Positions 12,401-18,500 of a DNA stretch of 64,000 bases are shown piece after piece. The stretch spans positions 42,566,728-42,630,727 of the forward strand of contig OX031069.1 of the NCBI GenBank assembly GCA_943736015.1, in the 5' to 3' direction. Both the position numbers and the translations under genes were made by a program. The notes under the pieces were generated by a model. That model worked only from the letters and a program-made list of their open reading frames with translations. It was not told the origin of the DNA and made no database searches. Position 1 is the first letter of the stretch; each line of letters opens with the position of its first letter. Origin of the DNA: Tridacna crocea (lineage: Eukaryota > Mollusca > Bivalvia > Cardiida > Cardiidae).

Positions 12401-13816
12401 GACTGAAACACTGAAATTGGATTTGGGAAGGGTAGAAAACAGTGTGGGAAAAGGAGAAAATGCTGGTTACCAGCATTTTCTCATTTTCCCACAATGTTTT
12501 CGTGAGGCTTCTTTCTCAGGGCCGAAAAAGTCAGGATTGTGTGGTAATGGAATAAACCAATGTATTTGTAATTGCATTCTGAATCTACTTCCAAAAATTA
12601 GACTTCCCATAAACCCATATGTTTTCTTCGATCCACAGAAAACTAGGAGTTAAATCAAGTCCACAAAGACGCCAAAGTCAAAGGTCTGGATGATGTAAAG
12701 AATATAATCTGTTATTGTGTAGTTAGTCAATTGTTTGTCCCTGGCAGAAAAATGAATTTCAAAACCTAGCTTGTAGCATAAAAGGTAAACAAAAGTTAGA
12801 GCTACCTAGGAACTTTCGAATTTCACTTAATTCTGTGCCAGCAACAAACATCTGCGTTTTTTTTTTTTTAACTTTTGGTAACCAGTAGCAAGAATGTCGA
12901 GCTGTAAAGGTAGCGAAGTGGTTTTAGCATTCAAAGGTCCTAGGTTCAAATCTCGTACTCTATTAGTCTCAATAGTGAGACGCCCTGGTGATCTTTTTCA
13001 TATTTGGACATTTACTATGCACCGTACCATCTCAAGTCCATCGTAAATTTTCTGGTAGCAAAAATAGAATATGCTATTTACTGACTGTCTGTTTCGTCAG
13101 TTTTATCTGTATTGCAGCAAGATGCAATTAACTAATAGTAATAAACATGACCAAAAACAAATTATTAAACCATTCATTACATAAAAAGCTTGTAGAAATT
13201 GTTTACAACATGTTCATCTCGGAAAAATCATGGACTAAATTTATTGTGCATGGCGGCCATTTTGTATGTTATCTGGAGCGTAAACAACTCGAGTAACTGA
13301 TGAAATGCATGGTTTTTCTCATGATCAGCGTTTAGATTTAAAATATTTGTATTTCAAATGAAGTAATATTGAATATGCAAGCCACGTGTATGTTTAAATC
13401 CTAGTTATGTGCTCTGTTCGGGTTATTGTAAGAGTTCAAACTTGAGTGCAAAATCTGTGAGGAGCTTTCAACTGATTTTGTCTTGTGCACAGTCAACAAG
13501 TAACATCGTCTGTGGGGACAGTTATCTGTACTATTACTCCATCAGCCGCACCTGTCCACCTCTGGATTTATCAACCTGGACGGACCGCTTGACATCAATG
13601 CAACCAATTATCAACTCAGAGTTTTTTACATTTCTTTTCGCAGAAAGATGTCCCTTTTGAAATCTCCGACAAGATTGGCAAGAAGAGGGGCATTTATTTG
13701 GTCACTACAGCTTGCTTGACAACCTCTAAATTCACTCACCTTTTGTATTCTAGATATGCATCCACGCTCGCACCCGCATTACCGCTAAATTTCATGTGAA
13801 CTTGTCCACCTGCCAT
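371..13816 (-). CDS. FAM221A: FAM221A homologue (3'-truncated by window edge), 7 exons
   Basis: Seven minus-strand exons join in frame with GT-AG introns: 13816-13740, 11821-11743, 9812-9718, 6510-6320, 4375-4166, 2570-2457 and 477-371. They encode 291 residues. Vertebrate FAM221A is about 298 aa, so only the last few codons and the stop are missing and should lie left of the window. Recognisable segments in order are DAYLEYKR, VGDDDGG..FTPAQYEAYKK, MDCKLVGPETPCFC, YHYIPLNGSQPIRCSCKHF, CGCGQPYSAH..VETKEER, GQDVPYKAMGGLTGFSSL and DFYERRYQER. The Cys/His clusters (CFC, CxxxxCGCC, RCSCKHF, CKC, CGCGQ) suggest metal binding. The biochemical function of FAM221A is not established. Introns are 1.4-3.2 kb and filled with MITEs. 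VCPKMT lies upstream on the same strand. Identity is from remembered homology to the vertebrate protein and is strong because the match runs across all exons. Confidence 0.92.
574..951. repeat. TTAA-MITE copy carrying an insertion
   Basis: MITE ends and arms are recognisable (CTCTTTACCAAACGACAAAA at left, AGTAAAGGATTAA at right). Roughly 640-830 is foreign sequence. Confidence 0.65.
1119..1239. repeat. Degenerate TTAA-MITE remnant
   Basis: Starts TTAACCCTTCCCCAAATC and ends GTGTGGTAAAGGTTA. The palindrome has collapsed to a single degenerate arm. Confidence 0.5.
1402..1660 (+). repeat. Inverted-terminal-repeat MITE, TGACCCATCAC family
   Basis: Terminal inverted repeats TGACCCATCACGCAAAAAGG and its counterpart ending TTTTTGTGTGATGTGTCA. 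Internal motifs include CTGGTCAGCCTGCGCAATT. A second copy lies in opposite orientation at 37287-37545. Confidence 0.85.
1843..2071. repeat. TTAA-MITE subfamily B
   Basis: Ends TTAACCCTTTACCCCATAAG and ATGGAGTAAAGGGTTAA. The palindrome core is TTGCTCGTCATGAGCAA flanked by GGTGAAA/TTTCACC. The body (ATGGTATCTCTAATTGACCC) differs from the main subfamily. It matches 57278-57506 closely. Confidence 0.88.
2156..2365. repeat. TTAA-MITE copy
   Basis: TTAATTCTTTACCAAAC at left, GTGGAAAAGAGTTAA at right, palindrome core TACTGGTTACCAGCA. It lies in the FAM221A intron after exon 6. Confidence 0.85.
2457..2570 (-). CDS. FAM221A: FAM221A exon 6
   Basis: Follows CTACAG and ends before GTAATT. Encodes APPREFLDQPTTSSDHPFLR and a lysine-rich stretch (HHKLKQKAL). 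Aligns with the ..VEFLESP..SPFLK segment of vertebrate FAM221A. Confidence 0.87.
2898..3127. repeat. TTAA-MITE copy
   Basis: TTAACCCTTTACCACATAAT at left, TTTGGTAAAAGGTTAA at right, with the standard palindrome core. Confidence 0.88.
3499..3610. repeat. Fragment of TTAA-MITE subfamily B
   Basis: Left half only: CCCATTACTCCTTAAGGCA and then the TCTCTAATTGACCC body, ending before the palindrome. Confidence 0.7.
3641..3869. repeat. TTAA-MITE copy
   Basis: TTAACCCATTACCACACAAT at left, TTTGGTAAAAAGTTAA at right. The central hairpin is nearly perfect. Confidence 0.9.
4166..4375 (-). CDS. FAM221A: FAM221A exon 5
   Basis: Follows TTTTTACAG and ends before GTAAG. Encodes SCKCTEFRSSYTCGCGQPY, then VETKEERMARGHPVGQDVPY, and then MGGLTGFSSLMDGYMRLDP. 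This is the most conserved block of the family. Confidence 0.93.
4718..4946. repeat. TTAA-MITE subfamily C
   Basis: TTAACCCTTTCCCAAACAAG at left, TTTGGGAAAGGGTTAA at right. The palindrome core is TTGCTCGTAACGAGCAA rather than TGCTGGTTACCAGCA. Close relatives are at 19190-19426 and 55287-55514. Confidence 0.88.
5210..5443. repeat. TTAA-MITE copy with rearranged left part
   Basis: TTAA ends present. The left interior has an extra inverted motif (ACTGGTCCAAACTGGACCAGT) and the palindrome is partly deleted on one arm. A half copy (about 5101-5210) abuts it on the left. Confidence 0.75.
5502..5637. repeat. 136-bp palindromic element
   Basis: Arms begin TTAATTCAC and end GTGAATTAA. The inner arms are GGTCGTTAACATTCGCAGAG and its complement. 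The ~45-bp centre is not paired. No coding capacity. Confidence 0.8.
6320..6510 (-). CDS. FAM221A: FAM221A exon 4 (Cys-rich core)
   Basis: Follows TTTACAG. Encodes YHQHKTDFETIP and then a cysteine-rich core with CQVKGCGCC, YHYIPLNGSQPIRCSCKHF and DEHS. A TTAA-MITE begins 38 bp upstream of the acceptor, at 6548. Confidence 0.92.
6548..7093. repeat. TTAA-MITE with serial re-duplication of its right arm
   Basis: A full left half (6548-6715) is followed by several repeats of the right arm motif TTTCTCCTTTTCCTACAATG, each followed by TTAGGATCAT- or TTTCAAG-like sequence, around 6691, 6790, 6895, 7000 and 7060. It lies in the intron upstream of FAM221A exon 4. Confidence 0.75.
7536..7666 (+). repeat. 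5'-truncated tRNA-Met-type SINE
   Basis: Matches the 3' body of the SINEs at 31808 and 50585 (AGTAGTCAGTGGCTTTGGAA, GATGTTAAAGTGGTGTAAA). The tRNA-like head is absent. Confidence 0.7.
8350..8567. repeat. TTAA-MITE copy (ends decayed)
   Basis: CCCCTTTCCCAAACGAC at left, GTTTGGCAAAGGGC at right. Central palindrome intact. The TTAA is mutated at both ends. Confidence 0.8.
8692..9130. repeat. Two degenerate TTAA-MITE remnants
   Basis: Motifs AGCCCTTTACCAGACAC, AACATTGTGGGAAAAG and, near 9060-9120, GGAAAAGGAGGAAATG are recognisable. The rest is too diverged to delimit. Confidence 0.45.
9186..9628 (+). repeat. Interspersed repeat with a terminal ~150-bp hairpin
   Basis: Begins with a palindrome (9190-9343; arms CGGTGTAAGATCGAAATTTA, centre GTGGCGCAGCCAC). 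It continues through CATTCCCCGTGGCGTACCCC, GACGTCATATTTCCC and CTAGGCAACAAGAACGTGAA to a further GTAAGATCGAAAAATATTTT. A copy in opposite orientation lies at 39265-39712. No coding sequence. Confidence 0.8.
9718..9812 (-). CDS. FAM221A: FAM221A exon 3
   Basis: Follows TTGCAG and ends before GTCTGT. Encodes RLKNRLYTAWTSPTLMDCK and then LVGPETPCFCQH, with the split Arg codon completed in exon 4. LVGPET and CFC are family-diagnostic. The donor GTCTGT is weaker than those of neighbouring exons. Confidence 0.88.
9964..10100 (+). repeat. Hairpin element (arms ~58 bp)
   Basis: Left arm ACGGTCAGGTGGTAGGGGAC...ATCATGTCGCC pairs with the right arm. The loop is CCAAGCCGAAGGCGAG. A second copy is at 43201-43338. 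Confidence 0.82.
10107..10466 (+). repeat. MITE with TATTATACTGCAAAG inverted ends
   Basis: Starts TTATTATACTGCAAAG and ends CTTTGCAGTATAATAA. The interior has tandem CTGACGTCACT motifs and GATCGATCGATGCCGCCATT. A related copy in opposite orientation is at 41360-41770. Confidence 0.75.
10549..10620 (+). repeat. Fragment of the GGCCTGCAACACG MITE
   Basis: Matches one terminus of the elements at 14624-14880 and 58594-58855 (CTTTTCGCCTGTTGTAGGCC). Confidence 0.7.
10681..10909. repeat. TTAA-MITE copy
   Basis: TTAACCCATTACCACACAAT at left, TTTGGTAAAGAGTTAA at right, palindrome core TGCTGGTAACCAGCA. Confidence 0.9.
10975..11155 (-). repeat. MITE fragment, CCTTTTAAGGGAATACC family
   Basis: The reverse strand matches 59620-59776 and 63395-63515 (GGCTA..GTAGCCTTTTAAGGG, CATATGAATTTCAGTGAT). 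Contains an A17 run. Confidence 0.7.
11258..11486. repeat. TTAA-MITE (family reference copy), inserted in another MITE
   Basis: A 229-bp copy typical of the family. TTAA is at both ends; inverted ends read TTAACTCTTTACCA on each strand. The central palindrome contains GGGAAAAGGAGAAAATGCTG and its complement around GGTAACC, giving a ~60-bp hairpin. No coding capacity. TTAA flanks plus inverted ends beginning CCCTTT/CTCTTT fit a non-autonomous piggyBac-type element (inference). It splits a second repeat, GTATTCACCAACCATTC / AAAACGTTTTCCGTCTTATT, at a TTAA that is unbroken in the related copy near 53105. Confidence 0.9.
11495..11620. repeat. Palindromic MITE (GATTGGCTAA family), split by a TTAA-MITE
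   Basis: Hairpin arms TTTGTAAGTAACATAACTTC..GATTGGCTAA and complement around CATTTGG. Its outer part (GTATTCACCAACCATTC) lies left of 11258. Related copies are at 53090-53400 and 60230-60370. Confidence 0.75.
11743..11821 (-). CDS. FAM221A: FAM221A exon 2
   Basis: Acceptor CAG precedes 11821 and donor GTAAGT follows 11743. Encodes IVGDDDGGAMFTPAQYE and then AYKKRVLPM, matching the vertebrate segment IVGEDDGG..FTPEEYEEY. It enters in phase 2 and leaves in phase 0. Confidence 0.9.
12050..12232. repeat. TTAA-MITE left half truncated by a SINE tail
   Basis: The MITE runs to the middle of the palindrome (GGGGAAAATGCTGGTT) and is then replaced by the reverse complement of the SINE 3' tail (TTGCTTGTATTGGGGTTTAA). 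Confidence 0.7.
12327..12555. repeat. TTAA-MITE copy
   Basis: TTAACTTTTTACCAAACAAC at left; right end GTGTGGTAATGGAATAA has lost the TTAA. Palindrome intact. Confidence 0.87.
12905..12980 (+). repeat. tRNA-like SINE head (possible)
   Basis: GGTAGCGAAGTGG resembles an A box and GGTTCAAATCTC a B box at tRNA-like spacing. The acceptor stem does not pair, so this is not a functional tRNA gene. Confidence 0.45.
12985..13570 (+). repeat. Old repeat shared with 39190-40190
   Basis: Patches of similarity in order: GGACATTTACTATGCACCG, AAATTTTCTGGTAG, CCATTTTGTATGTTATCTGG, GGAGCTTTCAACTG and GACAGTTATCTGTACTAT recur at 39.2-40.2 kb, where the other repeat is inserted. No supported coding sequence, although one frame is open for 83 codons. 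Confidence 0.55.
13740..13816 (-). CDS. FAM221A: FAM221A exon 1 (start codon)
   Basis: The ATG is at 13816-13814 and begins MAGGQVHMKF. The exon ends DAYLEYK plus two bases of the next codon, followed by donor GTGAGT. The alignment to the family N-terminus (..VDEYLEYRR) supports this start, although the second Met at codon 8 cannot be excluded. Confidence 0.88.
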
Positions 13817-14079
13817 TCTTGTTGCGGTTCAAGTTGTCACCTCACAGTTCTGGCCGCCATTTGTAAACAATTCCTAGAGACGATCTATTTGATACCCTGC
13901 TGTAATTTAGCCGAAACTATTTGTTGATGTACAACGGGAACCAGCAACCAAACGGGAAGATCCAGTGGTTTGAATTTTTTTACTCAAATACACCCAAATT
14001 ACTTCAAATGCAATCAAATGAACGAAATTAAGTGTAAAATACCAGTAATCTATCAAACTGTCCCTACTACATGTACCAG

Positions 14080-14309
14080 TTAACCCTTTAACACACAATC
14101 CCGATTTTAATTATCCTGATAAAGGAAGCTTTTGAAAACATAGTGGAAAAAAGAGAAAATGCCGATGACAAGCATTTTTCTCCTTTTCCCACAATGTTTT
14201 CTACTCTCCCAATATCAAATTTCAATATTCATTCTTATTTTATTTTGTCGCCTGCAAATGCTTTCAATTTGAACTTGTCCAAAATTTTGCCATTTTGGGA
14301 AAGAGTTAA
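14080..14309. repeat. TTAA-MITE copy just upstream of FAM221A
   Basis: TTAACCCTTTAACACACAAT at left, TTTTGGGAAAGAGTTAA at right. It lies about 260 bp upstream of the FAM221A start, in the likely promoter region. Confidence 0.87.
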
Positions 14310-14623
14310 CCTAATACAACAGATGCAATCCGAATCCCCTTGAAACATCCTTTTATAACCCTCTGCCGCACAGTTGTCCACATGGTAGTAAAAACCAGGG
14401 CTGACTTGGTATAGGGATAATGAAGTTGGTAAATTTTAATTTCCTGGGACCAAAGATATTGCGTTTTGTCCCTTTCCCACACTGTTTTCAAACTCTTCTT
14501 TCACAGGGTAATAAAAATCAAGGATTATTTGGTAAAGGCTTAATTGAGAAAGTGCTTTTCAACTACTCGAAAGGCATCAAAGTTTTTCAAAAGCTGATCA
14601 GCAGCATATGCCATGCTATAATT

Positions 14624-14880
14624 TGGCCTGCAACACGTGAAAAGGAGCATTCGGACATTTGCATAAAGTGTCCTTTCGTAATAGCAGACCACACAGGCTA
14701 ATCCGAGACGCTACTTTACAACAACAGCAAATTTTGTCATACATTAGACTTGTGAAAAACAGAAACTTATATTAAAACGGAAAATGTCGTTTCGGATTAG
14801 ACTGTGCAGAGTGCTCAGGCTGATCCGAAACAACACTTTACGCAAATGTCCGAATGCACCTTTTCGCGTGTTGTAGGCCA
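14624..14880. repeat. MITE with ~50-bp inverted ends, GGCCTGCAACACG family
   Basis: Ends GGCCTGCAACACGTGAAAAG and CTTTTCGCGTGTTGTAGGCC; subterminal GGACATTTGCATAAAGTGT is mirrored at the other end. Interior holds GGCTGATCCGAAACAACAC-type motifs. A full relative is at 58594-58855. Confidence 0.85.
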
Positions 14881-14930
14881 TTTCATGTTGTGTGAGGGAT
14901 ATAAATGAGTAGTGCATTAGCAAAATGGGG

Positions 14931-15287
14931 TTAACTCATTACCAAATGGTAATATTTTAGGCTTATCCAGATCGAAAGCACTTGCAGACTACAAAATAAA
15001 AGTGACTGAAAATTTAAAATTTGTTCTGTGAAGGGTAGAAAACATTTTGGGAAAAGGTGAAATATTTACCAAATGACAAAATTTTGGACTTGTCGAAATT
15101 GAAATTATTTGCAGACGACAAAATAAACGTGAATCAAATATTGAAACTTGATTTGGAAAGGGTAGAAAACATTGTGGGAAATGGAGAAAATGCTGGTTAC
15201 CAGCAATTTCTCCTTTTCCCACAATGTTTTCTTACGGCTGTTTTTCTCAGGGTCGTCAAAAGTAGGGATTGTGTGGTAATGGGTTAA
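14931..15287. repeat. TTAA-MITE with duplicated left end
   Basis: The left third occurs twice (14931-15062 and 15063-15180) before a normal palindrome and the right end GGTAATGGGTTAA. It lies between VCPKMT and FAM221A. Confidence 0.82.
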
Positions 15288-15426
15288 ACAAATGTTAATA
15301 TAGTACCCAAATAAAGTTTTCAAGAGCATCAAATATAAGTCTACATGGAGTAAAGTTATGCTTAATTCAACGAAGAAAGGATGAGAAGAAATATATAATG
15401 CAAATCAATGTGATATCTATCAAAAT

Positions 15427-15534
15427 TTATTCTTTTAATTTTGTGAATTTCATAATATGTATATCTTCACTTCTATACAGAGCATCTTGTCTGTGTAATG
15501 GTATTTCTTCCACCATAAAGTGCTTCTTGATCAG
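15427..15534 (-). CDS. VCPKMT: VCPKMT exon 4 (stop)
   Basis: Follows TTTCAG. Encodes LIKKHFMVEEIPLHRQDALY, then RSEDIHIMKFTKLKE and a TAA stop. YRSEDIHI is the conserved C-terminal strand of VCPKMT. Confidence 0.92.
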   Translation of the reverse strand: MIKKHFMVEEIPLHRQDALYRSEDIHIMKFTKLKE

Positions 15535-18500
15535 CTGAAATTTACAATAAAAAAAAAAGCAGCTGTAAAACAATAACATTTCAAAGTGATGTAAAACAGT
15601 GTGGTATAAGGGGAATTCCAAGCAATTTTCTCCTTTTTTTCACATACTTTCTTTTTTAATTTTGTTAAAACACAGGATTATATCTGGTAAAGGGTTAAAT
15701 AATCTTTTTTTCATAATCAGACAAAACTAGCACATATCGTTTAACACTTTACAAAACAATTACTGATTGATACGACCCTGAGATAGAAGCCTTTTGAATT
15801 CTTTCCAGGAAAATTCAGCTAACTAGTATTTTGTCCTTTTCCTACAATGTTTTCTACTCTGCTGGGAAAATATTTCAATTTTTGAGTTATCTGCAAGTGC
15901 TTTCAATTTGGATCAGTCTTAGACTGATATTGTTGTTTGGTAGAGAGTTAAAGAAAACACAACTTGAGAGGGGGGAAGGAAGAGGGAAGGGGGAATAGCT
16001 ATGGTACTTTCATGGTTTGACCATATTCATTCTGTATATTACTTTTAACCCTTTACCGAACAATCCCTGACGGAAACCAGCATTTTCTCCCTTTCCCACA
16101 ATGTTTTCTAATGTGCTGCAAACAAATCTCAATTACTGAGTTACGTTTATTTTGTCATCTGCTAGTGCTTTCTATCTCGACCAATCCAAAATTTTGTCGT
16201 TTGGTAAAGGGTGAAAGAGAGAAAAATACAGTTCTTGAGGACAGTATACCTGTAGATCAAGACCCCACAGTAAAAAACAGTGATCTGATCTTGAAACTAC
16301 ACTTTCTTATATCTCGAGATAATCCTGTGGCCCCCGATCTTTCAAACCTGACGGCAATTACTAGAAATGTAGTCTCAAAGAGTAGCTCAAGATCAGATTA
16401 CACAAATTATGCCATAATTCGGATTCTGAATATACTCTAGCAGATGTCATGTTATGTAACTTTGGCCATAAACAGCAGTCTTGAAATTTTTTTTGACAGT
16501 TAACTTTGAAAAATTTCTAAACTTTTCCAAATTGAAAACATTTGCAGACAACATGGGGCTATTTTCATAACATATCATTTTAAAGACCTAGGAAACATTT
16601 CAAGAAATGGAGAAAATACTGGTTACAAGCATTTTCTCCTTGTCTTATAACTTTTATCCAAAACCTTCTAGCCTATGGTCAAGGGTTAACTCATTACTAA
16701 ACGAAAAGATTTTAGGCTTGTCTGAATTAAAAGCATTTGCAGACGACAAAATAAAAGTGATTGAATATTTTGAAGTTGTTTTGTGAAGGGTAGAAAACAT
16801 TGTGGGAAAAGGAGAAAATGCTGGTTACCAGCATTTTCTCCTTTTCCCACAATGTTTTCTAGAGACTTCTTTCTCAGGGTCGTCAAAAGCAGGGATTGTG
16901 TGGTAATGGGTTAAGTCATAGAGCATGGAGCTCAACTGAAGTCCCTCATAGAAACAGTATAGATCAGACCAGACTGATAAATGTGTGCTATCTTATCTTG
17001 ATCTGGTATGCATGCTATGATGGGTTCTACTTGTCAAAACAAGTCTTAAAATACATACATTGCTATGCTAGTCTCCTTTTTCTGTCATTAGAAAATACCG
17101 TAATAATTTTTTTAGTTGAAAGACTTGGCAAAGACTGTGCAGGTTAAAAGTACATGTACTTTTATACCTACCAATGAATATACTAATTACTCTCTGAAAG
17201 ATATTTGAAGGAAAGGAAAAAATCTTTATGTCAAGTACAGAAGACAATACACCAGTATTTTTTCTGAGAAGTATGGAAACTATTGCCACAAACAAAACCT
17301 ATTTCCCACAATCTCTTTGATAAATGTCCATTAAAGGGTCCTAAAACATTATATCAAATATGACAAATAATAGACTTACCTAACAACCCAAAATCTGTAT
17401 AACTTCGAAGAGGAAGGATATTACTAACATTGTCTGATAAAGAGAAAATATTAGTTGCCAGCATTTCTCCTTTTCTCACAATGTTTACTCCCCATTTAAC
17501 TCAAAAATGTGAGTCTTATAAAAGATGTCATCTGCAAATGAATTCCGATTTTGACAGGTCCACATTTTTATTGTATGGTATAGAGTTAAAGCCTTTGGCC
17601 CCACATCTTGGATCTTGGGCATAACAACTTTATACTTACACAAAAAAATTTCCTCTGTAATTCTGGTTTGTTTCCAGTAGTTCTTTCTTCATAGCAGCAG
17701 TAAACACTGGTTATTTCAGTACTCAAGTCAACAATGGTCTTCACGAGAGGTTCTAGGGACTAAAAGAGAGAAAGCAACTGAAGTCTGAATATGTAGGGGG
17801 AATTCATCTACACTGGAGACGCTGGATTTTTCACAGAAGACAGTGTCCTATGACAAAACATTTTAGAGCCCAAGACAAAATACGGGTGAAACCAAAGACT
17901 TACATGAACAAAATTTAATGAGCTGTTGCTTTGATGAAACTATTAACCCCTTACCACACAATCCCTACTTTTTTGTGATTTTGTCTCTGCAGCAGAGAAG
18001 CAATCACAAAAATAACCTCATTTAAGATACATGTACAACTAGGTACTTTTTTTAATCATAAATCTATTCCTTTCAAGTTCATTATAATGTATTATAATCT
18101 GAAATACACGAAATGACATACATCTAATTTATGAATCTTACCTCATCATAATAAATGCAATCCGCAATCAGTAATACATCTATTTCACCGAGCATTCCTT
18201 TCTCCTGTATCTCTTCACCCCATTTTAGAGCCTGGGCCTTTACAGGGTTCTTGAACAAGTGTTTATTATTGCTAATATTCATCTCCATCAGGGGCACAAA
18301 CTCCTGTAGATCTGTGATTATTACACTAGCCCTAAACAAAAAAAAGTCTGCTTTAACCCATTACAACACAATCCCTACTTTTGACGCCCCTGAGAAAGAA
18401 GCCTTTAGAAAACATTGTGGGAAAAGGAGAAAATGCTGGTAACCAGCATTTTCTCCTTTTCCCACAATGTTTTCTACCCTTCACTGAACAAATTTCAAAT

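Noticed and set aside
13409..13660. 83-codon frame upstream of FAM221A
   Set aside because: The region is a diverged repeat shared with 39-40 kb; no recognisable protein motif.
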